This document shows positions 1 to 8,427 of a stretch of DNA of 64,000 nucleotides, piece by piece. Within the stretch, counting starts at the first letter, position 1; every line of letters begins with the position of its first letter. Below the pieces are notes generated by a model. That model saw only the letters and a list, made by a program, of their open reading frames with translations, searched no databases and had not been told where the DNA came from. The stretch spans positions 248,001 to 312,000 of the forward strand of contig NZ_RBIM01000004.1 in the NCBI RefSeq assembly GCF_003634045.1. The letters run 5' to 3'. The stretch is from Maricaulis maris (lineage in GTDB: Bacteria; Pseudomonadota; Alphaproteobacteria; Caulobacterales; Maricaulaceae). The position numbers and the translations under genes were made by a program.

Positions 1-1
1 A

Positions 2-451
2 CCAATGTTGGTGATGACCACAATCATCGTGCTGGGCCTCGGAGCGATCGGAATAGTCCTGCAAGATCCGATTTTCATTTACGCCAAGCCCACCATCATC
101 AACCTGTTTCTGTCGTTCATGATTTTCACGAGCATGGCGTTTGGCGTGAATGTCTGGAAGCTGTTTTTCAAACACATTTTTCAACTTCCAGATCATGTCT
201 GGACCATCTACGCGATCCGCTGGGGCTTGTGGTTCCAATTCCTCGCATTCCTGAACGAATTGATGTGGCGTCACATCACCGATTCGACCGTCCCCGAGAG
301 CGCGCGCTGGTTTTCGGGGCTGATTCTCTCAGAAAATTTTTGGGCAAATGCAAAACTGGGGGTCATCGGCCTGTCAGTTATTTTCATGGCTGCGCAGTTC
401 CCATTGCTAATGAAATATCAGCGTCCTGTGGACGGCAACGACGACGCCTGA
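2..451 (+). CDS. yciB: Inner membrane septation protein A family (YciB/IspZ), 3' part
   Basis: The reading frame is open from base 2, so the gene begins outside the window and only about the last 149 residues are seen. There are several hydrophobic helices. Family-like stretches include KPTII near the start, the LPDHVW..RWGLWF region, the NELMWR motif and the late FWANAKLGVIG segment. YciB proteins are polytopic inner-membrane proteins affecting cell envelope synthesis and septation; the exact role is unsettled. The ATG at base 5 is probably internal. It reads towards the MarR gene with an 84-base gap. Confidence 0.85.
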   Translation, partial: PMLVMTTIIVLGLGAIGIVLQDPIFIYAKPTIINLFLSFMIFTSMAFGVNVWKLFFKHIFQLPDHVWTIYAIRWGLWFQFLAFLNELMWRHITDSTVPESARWFSGLILSENFWANAKLGVIGLSVIFMAAQFPLLMKYQRPVDGNDDA

Positions 452-535
452 GTCCGACACTCCGTGTTCGGACATTTGTCATTTTCGCGTTATAAATCCG
501 CCCTAGGATAAATTCCCGAACAGCCGGGGGCAGGC

Positions 536-1150
536 ATGGCGCACGACAAGCACGACACCAAAGGCTTCGACCTGTCAGACTCGCCGGGACACCTGCTCCA
601 CCGGTCCCAGCAATTTGCCGCGGAACGCTTCACCAAGGCGATGGCCGGGGCCAAGCTGACACAGCGTCAATTCGCCGTCCTGCACGCCACCGCGCAGGAA
701 GAGGGCCTGACCCAGACCCAGCTGGTCAAATCGACCGGGATCGATCGCTCCACCCTGGCCGAACTGGTCGCGCGCATGGTCAAGAACGGCCTGCTCGAGC
801 GCGAAAAACTGGCCGACGACGCCCGCGCCAACGCCGTCAAGCTGACCGAAAGCGGCCGCGCCCTGTTGGAGGCCGCAACGCTGGGCGCCATGGAGGCCGA
901 CAAGGCCATTCTGTCAGCCTTGCCCAAGAACAAACGCGCCAGTTTCATCGAGACCCTGCGCCGGATCGCCGAAACGCTTGAAAAGGGCGAGGAAGCAGCC
1001 AAGCAGGCCAAGCTGATTGCCAAGGAAAAGAAGAAGAAGGCCAAGAAGAAGGCCAAGGAAAAAGCCAAGGCCAAGGCGAAAAAGGCCGAAAAGAAGGGCA
1101 AGAAATCCAAGAAACACCGGGCCGACGCCCCCGACACCGCAACCGCCTAG
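536..1150 (+). CDS. MarR-family regulator with lysine-rich C-terminal tail
   Basis: 204 aa. Residues about 20-145 form a MarR winged helix: LTQRQFAVLHA, then the TQTQLVKSTGIDRSTLAELVARMVKNGLLER recognition-helix region, then a DDAR..LTESGRALLE wing. From about residue 150 the protein becomes an extreme Lys/Ala tail (runs such as KEKKKKAKKKAKEKAKAKAKK), not part of the MarR fold and reminiscent of histone H1-like bacterial tails, possibly adding nonspecific DNA binding (inference). The start at 536 follows a GGGGGCAGG-like ribosome site. The stop overlaps the convergent ccmG stop by 4 bases. The ligand and targets are unknown. Confidence 0.85.
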   Translation: MAHDKHDTKGFDLSDSPGHLLHRSQQFAAERFTKAMAGAKLTQRQFAVLHATAQEEGLTQTQLVKSTGIDRSTLAELVARMVKNGLLEREKLADDARANAVKLTESGRALLEAATLGAMEADKAILSALPKNKRASFIETLRRIAETLEKGEEAAKQAKLIAKEKKKKAKKKAKEKAKAKAKKAEKKGKKSKKHRADAPDTATA

Positions 1151-1656
1151 TCGCGCAAGGCCCGGTCAATCGCCGGATAGATCGTCTGGCGCAGCGCATC
1201 GGCTGTCAGCGGACCCGGCCAGCGCGCCAGGATTTGCCCGTCCAGGATAACCAGCGTCTCCGGCGCGCCAACGACCCCCAGCGCGATGACGGACAGATTG
1301 TCCCGGTCCTGCATCACTGCGTGGAACGGGTCACCGAGATCATCAAGGAATTGGTTGGCATCGTCCGCACTGTCGCGCCAGTTTAGGCCGTAGATCGCAA
1401 TCCCCTCGCTGCGTAGCGCCATCAGGACAGGATGTTCGGCATGACAGGGGGCGCACCAGCTCCCCCAGACATTGAGCAGCCAAGGCCCATCAATCGCTGC
1501 CGGATCGAAAGCCTGGCGCCCAGCCAGTTCGGTCATTTCAAGATTTGGCAAGGGAGTCGGCGGCGGCGCGTGGTCAACGAGGAAATAGCGCCAGCCAATT
1601 GTTCCGGCCAAACCGACAACCGCGATCCAGGCCGCAATCCGGACACCCCGGATCAT
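1147..1656 (-). CDS. ccmG: Thiol:disulfide interchange protein CcmG/DsbE
   Basis: 169 aa, with an N-terminal signal anchor (residues about 5-25) and a periplasmic thioredoxin fold. The active site is WGSWCAPCH, Cys68 and Cys71, as in the CcmG/DsbE/TlpA group. It is known to reduce apocytochrome c cysteines (or apoCcmH) before heme ligation. It is the last gene of the minus-strand ccm operon; its ATG overlaps the ccmD stop in an ATGA arrangement, suggesting translational coupling. The later-step genes ccmE, ccmF and ccmH are not in this window. Confidence 0.93.
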   Translation of the reverse strand: MIRGVRIAAWIAVVGLAGTIGWRYFLVDHAPPPTPLPNLEMTELAGRQAFDPAAIDGPWLLNVWGSWCAPCHAEHPVLMALRSEGIAIYGLNWRDSADDANQFLDDLGDPFHAVMQDRDNLSVIALGVVGAPETLVILDGQILARWPGPLTADALRQTIYPAIDRALRD

Positions 1657-1808
1657 GCCTCGTCTTCCTCGATCCGGCGCAAGGCGTCGCGCGCAGCCTT
1701 GCGTTCGAGCAGGGCATGGACGACCAGCGCGCCAATCACCAGCGCCGAAACCGCCCAGGTCGGCCAGACAAAGGCGGCATAACCGCCCATGGCAAGAAAC
1801 TCACTCAT
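1653..1808 (-). CDS. ccmD: Heme exporter protein CcmD
   Basis: A short 51-aa reading frame found by reverse-translating the gap between ccmC and ccmG. It starts MSEFLAMGGYAAFVWPTW, the usual CcmD opening (GGYA.FVW), followed by one transmembrane helix and a charged ERKAARDALRRIEEDEA tail. CcmD is known to help release holo-CcmE from the CcmABC complex. The start ATG overlaps the ccmC stop (ATGA) and its stop overlaps the ccmG start (ATGA), so three consecutive genes are probably translationally coupled. Confidence 0.92.
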   Translation of the reverse strand: MSEFLAMGGYAAFVWPTWAVSALVIGALVVHALLERKAARDALRRIEEDEA

Positions 1809-2554
1809 GACACAGCTTCCTCACGCTGCCGGGCGACATGGTCCCTCCGACGTTGCAGGGCGCGGACCCGCCGACGCAGGGCCTGACTGCGCAGCCGGTA
1901 GAGGATCAGCCAGCCGGCCAGACAGGTATAGGCCAGCGCCATGATGGCGAGTGGCCAGAGCTGGCTGGAATGGATGGTCGGCCCGTCGAGCCGGATCACC
2001 GAGGCCGGCTGGTGCAGGCTCGACCACCAGTCGACAGAGAACTTCACGATCACCAGATTGAGGATGCCCGCCATGGCGAGGATGGCGCCGGTTCGGGCCG
2101 CCTGCTGGGCGTCGTCGAGCGCCGCCCGCAGAGCCATATAACCGAGGTAGACCAGGAGCAGGACGAGGACCGAGGTCATGCGCGCATCCCACTCCCACCA
2201 GGTCCCCCACATCGGCTTGCCCCAGAGCGAGCCGGTAAAGAGCGCCAGAATGGTGAACGCGGCCCCGATCGGCGCAATCACTTCAGCTGCCGTGTCGGCC
2301 AGCGCATGGCGCCAGACGAAATAGACAAAGCTGGCAACCGCCAGCGCCGCATAAAGTGCCATCGCCATATAAGCCGCCGGCACATGCACATACATGATCC
2401 GGATGGTCTCGCCCTGCTGATAGTCCGGCGGCGAGTTGAAGAAGGCCAGCCAGACACCAACGCCGAACAAGACAAGCGCCAACGCCCCGAAGATCGGGAT
2501 CAGGATACGAGCCAGCTGGTCAAAACGCTGGGGGTTGGAGAAGTAGGACAGCAT
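1805..2554 (-). CDS. ccmC: Heme exporter protein CcmC (heme handling, WWD domain)
   Basis: 249 aa, six predicted membrane helices. The tryptophan-rich heme-handling motif WGTWWEWDARMTS is present in the middle, with histidines on either side (MYVHVPAAYM before, SLHQPASV after) as expected for the axial ligands. CcmC loads heme onto CcmE with CcmABD. It lies 9 bases downstream of the inserted DUF4163/DUF3298-like gene rather than next to ccmB, and overlaps ccmD at its end. A long basic tail after the last helix (RLRSQALRRRVRALQRRRD) is cytoplasmic by the positive-inside rule. Confidence 0.95.
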   Translation of the reverse strand: MLSYFSNPQRFDQLARILIPIFGALALVLFGVGVWLAFFNSPPDYQQGETIRIMYVHVPAAYMAMALYAALAVASFVYFVWRHALADTAAEVIAPIGAAFTILALFTGSLWGKPMWGTWWEWDARMTSVLVLLLVYLGYMALRAALDDAQQAARTGAILAMAGILNLVIVKFSVDWWSSLHQPASVIRLDGPTIHSSQLWPLAIMALAYTCLAGWLILYRLRSQALRRRVRALQRRRDHVARQREEAVS

Positions 2555-2563
2555 GGCACCGGC

Positions 2564-3343
2564 TTAATCAGTCTGCTCGCACCCGACAAGCGCCACAGTG
2601 CCGCACATCAGTGCATGTTGGCGACCCAAAGCGGCAACAGGGTCCCCACCGAACCAGGCGCGAAACGGCTCAGCGAGAAACTCGCGAAAGACCGATTGCG
2701 GGACCGTGAGCGCATAGGGGCCTTCTGCGTATCCCCCAAGACCATAAGAACCACTCCAGAAAGTGAGGCCCCCAAATACCTCGATTTCTGTTGAAGGCGC
2801 GAAGGTTGGGGGTGACATGAATGTGGTAGCGGTGCGTATCCGGTCAGCAACACCACCATGCCGGCCACGCACCATTTTCTGGCGTTCAAGATCGGTCGCA
2901 ATGGCCTCATTGATCGCGGCGATGGCCGGATCGAGACTCTCAGGGGCAAACAGGGTTTCGAACTCGATCAATCGACCGGTGCCACGATTCCATAGTTCGG
3001 CCGCACGCCACATTTCGCCGTGCGCGCCCCCCTGATAGAGGAATTCGGTCCGCAAAACCGACATGACTTCTGGAGTTGATGAGATCAACGCCCATTCGAC
3101 ATCATATCGCTCGACATTGCCCTCATTGATTTCGCGCCCAGCCGACAGGATCTCACGCGCCCGACGCTGCATGGCGTCGAGAACATCGCGGTCAAGAGCG
3201 ATCTGCGGATCAATATTCGCAGTCGCCTCATAGCCGGGCTCATGCAGGGTGAATTCGAGCTCACTATCCGCGTCTGAATCAGCTGGTTCTGAAACCATCA
3301 AAGCCAGACCGAACAACACAACAGCAAGTTCGTTCAAAGTCAT
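2564..3343 (-). CDS. DUF4163/DUF3298-like (PdaC/RsiV-like) exported protein inside the ccm operon
   Basis: About 259 aa from the ATG at 3343. A short hydrophobic N-terminus (LAVVLFGLALMV) suggests export. The central FLYQGGAHGEMWRAAELWN..TGRLIEFETLF and late YGLGGYAEGPYALTVPQS segments match the DUF4163 plus DUF3298 layout of PdaC/RsiV-type extracellular domains. No deacetylase catalytic domain follows. Start choice is uncertain: a GGAGGA ribosome site sits one base before ATG 3343 but 7 bases before a TTG at 3337; a TTG at 3367 extends the frame to the end of ccmB. It lies between ccmB and ccmC on the same strand, so it is probably co-transcribed with the heme exporter. Confidence 0.75.
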   Translation of the reverse strand: MTLNELAVVLFGLALMVSEPADSDADSELEFTLHEPGYEATANIDPQIALDRDVLDAMQRRAREILSAGREINEGNVERYDVEWALISSTPEVMSVLRTEFLYQGGAHGEMWRAAELWNRGTGRLIEFETLFAPESLDPAIAAINEAIATDLERQKMVRGRHGGVADRIRTATTFMSPPTFAPSTEIEVFGGLTFWSGSYGLGGYAEGPYALTVPQSVFREFLAEPFRAWFGGDPVAALGRQHALMCGTVALVGCEQTD

Positions 3344-3370
3344 TCCTCCAAGCCGACGCCGTCCCAAGAG

Positions 3371-4039
3371 CTAAGCCAAGCGACTGCGCAATGCAGCCGC
3401 AATCCCGAAGGGTGCCAGTGCCGTTGCCCCCAGCGAAACAGCCAGGGTCAGCAGCAGATTGGCCAACGCTCGCTCATCGCCCTCGAAAGCGGCGCGCCCG
3501 GCTCCGGCGGCAAAAATCAGCACCGGCACCATCATCGGCGTGGCGATCAGCGCAATCAGAAGTCCGCTGCGGCGGATCCCGGCGGCCAGGGCCCCGGCGA
3601 AGCCCGCGATCAGCGACAGCGCCGGGATAGCGGCGAGCGAGGCCAGTGCACCCACAGCAGCAGGGGCAACAGGAACCCCATACATCAAAGCACCGACAAG
3701 ACCGATGACCGGCAGGGGCCACAAGGTCGCGGCGGCCTGCCCCATCACCTTGGCCAGGACCAGCCAGGACGGGGTCACGCCGCTGAGCAGATAGAGCTCG
3801 GCGGTACCGTCGCCATGATCATCGCCAAACAGACGGTCGGCGGATTGCAGGACCGAGAGCAGGGCCGCAAAGCCCATAATGCCCGGACCGATCGCCGCCA
3901 GAAGGTCCGGTGCGGGGCCGATGGCCAAGGGGGCCAGTGTGATCGCGGCAAGGAAGAAGGCTGCCGGACCGGCAGCACCGCCACCGCCGGCCCAGGCCAG
4001 GCGCGCTTCCCGCACAAAGACAGCTCCCAGGGCACTCAT
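3371..4039 (-). CDS. ccmB: Heme exporter protein CcmB (ABC permease)
   Basis: 222 aa, about six hydrophobic helices, starting MSALGAVFVREARLAW as is typical for CcmB. The mid-region LLFG/LYLLSGVTPSWLVLAKV matches the family segment near the coupling helix (DHGDGTAELYLLSG). With CcmA and CcmC it forms the transporter-like complex that releases holo-CcmE for cytochrome c assembly. Its ATG overlaps the ccmA stop (ATGA), implying coupled translation. Confidence 0.93.
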   Translation of the reverse strand: MSALGAVFVREARLAWAGGGGAAGPAAFFLAAITLAPLAIGPAPDLLAAIGPGIMGFAALLSVLQSADRLFGDDHGDGTAELYLLSGVTPSWLVLAKVMGQAAATLWPLPVIGLVGALMYGVPVAPAAVGALASLAAIPALSLIAGFAGALAAGIRRSGLLIALIATPMMVPVLIFAAGAGRAAFEGDERALANLLLTLAVSLGATALAPFGIAAALRSRLA

Positions 4040-4719
4040 CGGTGCGCTCCCAGATCGATCCGCTTGCCGTCAGGCCAATCGAGTTTCTGATGGGTCGCGG
4101 CAATAACACTCCCGCCGCGCGACCGGTGCCAGGCGACCAGTTCGGCCAGTCGCGCCCGTCCGCCGCCATCAAGCGGGCCTGCCGGCTCGTCGAGCAGCCA
4201 TATGGGCCGGTTCATCAGCGCCACCCGGACCAGAGCTGTGCGCCGTTGTTGACCGCGCGACAAGCGACCGGCGGGGCGGTCGATCAGGCTCTCAATTGCC
4301 ATGGTGCGCATGACAGGGAGGATCGCCTTGCGCGATTGCCCGGCCATGTCGGCCCAAAAACGCAGCGCCTGGCGCGGCGTCTCGCCCGGTTTCAGCCCGT
4401 CGGCATGGCCTAGCCAGGCCAGTGCCTCGGCGGCGGCGACGGCTGGTGCATGACTACCGATATCAATCGTGCCGGCCTCGGGCCGGATAAAACCGGCGAT
4501 GGCGCGCAGCAATGTCGTCTTGCCGGTCCCGTTCGGACCGCTCATCACCACGGCCTCGCCGGGAGCAAGCTCAAGGCCGAAATCGCGCACCAGCATGACC
4601 TCGCCCCGCGCCAGGGACAGACCGGAAACACGAAGCGTTTCCGGGCGCAGCGTGGGCATGTCAGGGAAATTCAGGGTCTCGGTCTGCATGGCTTTGCATG
4701 TCGCCTGACAGCACCCCAT
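4036..4719 (-). CDS. ccmA: Heme exporter ATP-binding protein CcmA
   Basis: Up to 227 aa. ABC ATPase with Walker A GPNGTGKTT, signature LSRGQQRR and Walker B IWLLDEPAGPLDGGG, followed by the H-loop AATHQ. It powers release of holo-CcmE in system I cytochrome c maturation. First gene of the minus-strand ccm operon. Start is uncertain: ATG at 4719 gives an odd N-terminus MGCCQATCKA; ATG at 4689 (MQTETL) or 4656 (MPTLRP) would fit family length better, but none has a clear ribosome site. It diverges from acnA, so the intergenic 4720-4850 should hold both promoters. Confidence 0.92.
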   Translation of the reverse strand: MGCCQATCKAMQTETLNFPDMPTLRPETLRVSGLSLARGEVMLVRDFGLELAPGEAVVMSGPNGTGKTTLLRAIAGFIRPEAGTIDIGSHAPAVAAAEALAWLGHADGLKPGETPRQALRFWADMAGQSRKAILPVMRTMAIESLIDRPAGRLSRGQQRRTALVRVALMNRPIWLLDEPAGPLDGGGRARLAELVAWHRSRGGSVIAATHQKLDWPDGKRIDLGAHR

Positions 4720-4742
4720 CCGTCAACGCACGGAACGCCGCA

Positions 4743-4771
4743 TTGCAGCAAACCGAATGTCCGGCTAAAAC
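4743..4771 (+). promoter_or_regulatory. Candidate housekeeping promoter for acnA (Caulobacter-type)
   Basis: TTGCAGC (4743-4749), 14 bases, then GCTAAAAC (4764-4771). The second block fits the published Caulobacter -10 consensus GCTANAWC exactly; the first fits five of seven positions of TTGACGS, and spacing is within the known 10-14 range. It points at acnA, whose ATG is 80 bases downstream. Confidence 0.55.
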
Positions 4772-4850
4772 CCGCCAAAACATGTGGCCGTAAACTGCGG
4801 CCCACCTCCCCACCGGGTATTTTACCCCTGACCCCATGAGGACGACGCAT

Positions 4851-7526
4851 ATGGCCTCTCTCGACAGTTTTTCCTGTAAACGCACCCTCACCGCCGCCGG
4901 TGAGACCTATGCCTATTATGACCTGAAGGTCGCCGAGGCGAACGGGCTGGCCGGGGTTTCCCGCCTGCCGGGCTCGCTGAAAGTGCTCCTGGAAAACCTG
5001 CTGCGCTTTGAAGACGGCAAGACTGTCACCAAGGCCGATATCGAGGCGATGGCTGAATGGCTGACGACCCGCAAGTCGACCCATGAGATTGCCTACCGTC
5101 CGGCCCGCGTGGTCATGCAGGACTTCACTGGCGTGCCGGCCGTCGTCGACCTTGCTGCCATGCGCGATGCCGCCACCAAGCTTGGCGCCGACCCGGACCG
5201 TATCAACCCGCAAGTCCCGGTCGACCTGGTCATCGACCACTCGGTCATGGTCGACAATTTCGGCCAAGCCAACAGCTTCGCGAAAAATGTCGAGCGCGAA
5301 TATGAGCGTAATGGCGAGCGCTACAAATTCCTGAAATGGGGCGCCAAGGCGTTTGATAATTTCCGCGTCGTCCCGCCGGGCACGGGCATCATCCACCAGG
5401 TCAATCTGGAAAACCTGGCCCAGGCCGTGTGGACCAAGGAAGAAAACGGCGAGACCATCGCCTATCCGGATACCTGCGTCGGCACGGACAGCCACACCAC
5501 CATGATCAACGGCCTCGCTGTTCTGGGTTGGGGTGTCGGTGGCATCGAAGCGGAAGCAGCCATGCTCGGCCAGCCGGTCTCCATGCTGATCCCCGAAGTG
5601 ATCGGCTTCGAGCTGACCGGCAAGATGCCGGAAGGCGCGACCGCGACCGACCTCGTCCTGAAGGTCGTGGAAATGCTGCGCAAAAAAGGCGTGGTCGGCA
5701 AATTCGTGGAATTCTACGGCACCGGCCTTGATCACCTGTCGCTGGAAGACGAAGCCACCATCGCCAACATGGCGCCGGAATATGGCGCCACCTGCGGCTT
5801 CTTCCCGGTCGACAACGAAACCCTCGCCTATCTCACCGCCACCGGCCGTGACGACAAGCGCGTCGCGCTCGTCGAAGCCTACTCCAAGGCCCAGGGCATG
5901 TTCCGTCCGGAATACGATGCCGACCCGGTCTTCACCGACACGCTGCATCTCGACATGTCGACGGTGGTTCCGGCCGTGTCCGGTCCGAAGCGCCCGCAAG
6001 ACTGGATTGAACTGTCCAACGCTGCCGCCGGCTTCGCGCGCATCATGGAAAGCGAGTACGGCAAGGGCGACGAGCTGGACAAGTCGGCTCCAGTCGAGGG
6101 CGAAGACTATCGGTTCACCAATGGCGATGTCGCGATTGCGGCCATCACCTCGTGTACCAACACATCAAACCCGTCCGTCATGCTCGGCGCCGGCCTTCTG
6201 GCCCGCAATGCCGTGGCCAAGGGTCTGAAAACCAAGCCCTGGGTGAAGACCTCGCTGGCTCCGGGTTCGCAGGTTGTGACCGACTATCTGCTGCGGGCCG
6301 GCCTGAATGATGATCTCGACGCGCTCGGCTTCGATCTTGTCGGCTATGGCTGCACCACCTGTATCGGTAATTCCGGCCCGCTGCCGCCGGCCATCTCCAA
6401 GACGATCAATGAGAACGACCTCGTTGCGACCTCGGTCCTGTCGGGCAACCGCAATTTCGAAGGCCGGATCTCGCCGGACGTGCGTGCCAACTATCTGGCC
6501 TCGCCGCCGCTGGTCGTCGCCTACGCCCTGGCTGGCTCGATGAAGGTCAATCTGGTCACCGACCCGCTGGGCCAGGACCAGGACGGCAATGACGTCTATC
6601 TCAAGGACATCTGGCCGAGCTCGGCCGAGATCGCCGAAGTCGTTCGCACCTCGGTCACCCCGGACATGTTCGCCAAACGCTATGCCGACGTATTCAAGGG
6701 CGATGACGCCTGGGGCGGTATCGAGGTTTCCGGCGGCCTGACCTATGCCTGGGACCACACCTCGACCTATGTTCAAAACCCGCCCTATTTCGAAGGCATG
6801 ACGATGGATCCGGAAAGCCCGGGCGATGTCATCAACGCCAAGATCATGGGTCTGTTCGGCGACTCGATCACGACCGACCACATCTCGCCGGCTGGTTCGA
6901 TCAAGGCCGACAGCCCGGCCGGTCGTTATCTGCAGGAACGCCAGGTGCCGGTGCTGGAGTTCAACTCCTACGGCTCGCGCCGCGGCAATCATGAAGTGAT
7001 GATGCGCGGCACGTTCGCCAACATCCGCATCAAGAACAAGATGCTGGACGGTGTCGAAGGTGGTTACACGCTCAAAGACGGCAAGCAGGTCGACATTTTC
7101 GACGCCTGCATGGAGCACCAGGCCAACGGTACGCCGCTGGTCGTGTTCGGCGGCAAGGAATACGGTACCGGCTCGTCGCGTGACTGGGCGGCCAAAGGCA
7201 CCCGCCTGCTGGGCGTCAAAGCCGTGATCGCCGAGAGCTTCGAGCGCATCCACCGCTCCAACCTGATCGGTATGGGCGTCCTGCCCCTGCAGTTCGAGGA
7301 TGGCGGCAGCTGGGAAGCCCTGGGTATGACCGGCGACGAAACGGTTACGATCAAGGGCATTGAAAGCCTTGAGCCGCGCGCCGTGATGACGGTCGAGATC
7401 ACCTTCCCGGACGGCACGGTGAAAACCGCTCCGGCCCGCGCCCGGATCGATACCGAGAACGAGCTGGAATATTTCCGCCATGGCGGCATCCTGCACTACG
7501 TGCTGCGCAACCTCGCAGCGTCGTAA
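4851..7526 (+). CDS. acnA: Aconitate hydratase A
   Basis: 891 aa, the normal AcnA/IRP length. [4Fe-4S] ligands are in [12 protein letters not shown] and [14 protein letters not shown]; the swivel domain carries [11 protein letters not shown]-like [38 protein letters not shown], all diagnostic. It isomerises citrate to isocitrate in the TCA cycle. An in-frame ATG at 4836 would add five residues, but the AGGA ribosome site about 9 bases before 4851 favours the start MASLDSF. Monocistronic, divergent from ccmA. Confidence 0.97.
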   Translation: MASLDSFSCKRTLTAAGETYAYYDLKVAEANGLAGVSRLPGSLKVLLENLLRFEDGKTVTKADIEAMAEWLTTRKSTHEIAYRPARVVMQDFTGVPAVVDLAAMRDAATKLGADPDRINPQVPVDLVIDHSVMVDNFGQANSFAKNVEREYERNGERYKFLKWGAKAFDNFRVVPPGTGIIHQVNLENLAQAVWTKEENGETIAYPDTCVGTDSHTTMINGLAVLGWGVGGIEAEAAMLGQPVSMLIPEVIGFELTGKMPEGATATDLVLKVVEMLRKKGVVGKFVEFYGTGLDHLSLEDEATIANMAPEYGATCGFFPVDNETLAYLTATGRDDKRVALVEAYSKAQGMFRPEYDADPVFTDTLHLDMSTVVPAVSGPKRPQDWIELSNAAAGFARIMESEYGKGDELDKSAPVEGEDYRFTNGDVAIAAITSCTNTSNPSVMLGAGLLARNAVAKGLKTKPWVKTSLAPGSQVVTDYLLRAGLNDDLDALGFDLVGYGCTTCIGNSGPLPPAISKTINENDLVATSVLSGNRNFEGRISPDVRANYLASPPLVVAYALAGSMKVNLVTDPLGQDQDGNDVYLKDIWPSSAEIAEVVRTSVTPDMFAKRYADVFKGDDAWGGIEVSGGLTYAWDHTSTYVQNPPYFEGMTMDPESPGDVINAKIMGLFGDSITTDHISPAGSIKADSPAGRYLQERQVPVLEFNSYGSRRGNHEVMMRGTFANIRIKNKMLDGVEGGYTLKDGKQVDIFDACMEHQANGTPLVVFGGKEYGTGSSRDWAAKGTRLLGVKAVIAESFERIHRSNLIGMGVLPLQFEDGGSWEALGMTGDETVTIKGIESLEPRAVMTVEITFPDGTVKTAPARARIDTENELEYFRHGGILHYVLRNLAAS

Positions 7527-7604
7527 GGCACCAGTCATCATGCTCCCGTCCGCGTCACGGCCATTTGATTGGATGATGCGGGCGGGCATGCTTATCTAAA
7601 TGCC

Positions 7605-8354
7605 ATGAAATGGCTCCCCACCCTCGTCCTGACCCTCCTTTGCTGGCTTGCCCTGCCGGTTGCAGGCTGGTCGCAAGACGACCAAGCGCCAGCTGACGAA
7701 CGACCGGTCCTGGTCGAGCTGTTCACCAGCCAGGGCTGCGGGCTGTGTCCGGAAGCCAACCGCTATCTCGGGGAACTCGACCAGCGCGCCAATGTTTTCG
7801 TGCTCGCCTATGCGGTGTCCTACTGGGACATGTATGGCTGGACCGACACCTATGCCCGCCCGGAATATGTCCAGCGTCAACGCACCTATCTGCCGCGCCT
7901 CGACGTGCCGCGCCTTTATACGCCGCATTTCGTGGTCGATGGCGTCACCGACTCGCCAGGCTGGGAGCAGGACGCCGTTGCCGAAGCCGTCAGCGCCCGA
8001 TTGTCGGCCATGCCTGACAGCCCGGTCATCAGCGTCGCCGACGGGCCTTTCGGCTCATTCCGGGTGACCCTTGATGGCGCAGCACCCGAAGAAGATCTCG
8101 ACGTCTGGCTGATCGCCTATGCACCCGGCTGGGCCACGGTCGAAGTCGGGGCCGGCGAAAACGAAGGCTTGAACATGCTCCACTACAACATGGTCAAGAG
8201 CCTGACATATCTGGGAAATTGGTCCGGCGGGCCGGCCAGTTTCACCGGTGAAAGCTTCCGCCGCTATGGCACGGTCGCCATCGTCCAGGGCGCCAATGGC
8301 GGCCCGGTTTACGGCTATGCCCGCGTCGCGCCCAGCGACAGCGCGCCCCGCTAA
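7605..8354 (+). CDS. DUF1223 thioredoxin-like secreted protein
   Basis: 249 aa. Signal peptide MKWLPTLVLTLLCWLALPVAGWS, then PVLVELFTSQGCGLCPEAN, a thioredoxin-like start with a CxxC pair (Cys45, Cys48), then YWDMYGW and RLYTPHFVVDG, all typical of DUF1223. Members are presumed periplasmic redox or protein-folding factors; no reaction is established. The start was moved inward from 7569 because 7605 begins the signal peptide directly. It sits 78 bases after acnA on the same strand. Confidence 0.88.
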   Translation: MKWLPTLVLTLLCWLALPVAGWSQDDQAPADERPVLVELFTSQGCGLCPEANRYLGELDQRANVFVLAYAVSYWDMYGWTDTYARPEYVQRQRTYLPRLDVPRLYTPHFVVDGVTDSPGWEQDAVAEAVSARLSAMPDSPVISVADGPFGSFRVTLDGAAPEEDLDVWLIAYAPGWATVEVGAGENEGLNMLHYNMVKSLTYLGNWSGGPASFTGESFRRYGTVAIVQGANGGPVYGYARVAPSDSAPR

Positions 8355-8427
8355 CGCGGCGCAACTTGCAGCTTGAACATCCGGCAGATCACCCCCTAGA
8401 GTTACGGCGACTTGGGGGAGTTGTGTG

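Noticed and set aside
4671-5999. 442-residue antisense frame across acnA
   Set aside because: Opposes acnA, whose conserved motifs span it fully; the amino acid composition is typical of a shadow of GC-rich codons.
7540-7592. Long-range inverted repeat after acnA
   Set aside because: Stem has a bulge and a ~24-30-base loop, with no T run; weak as terminator.
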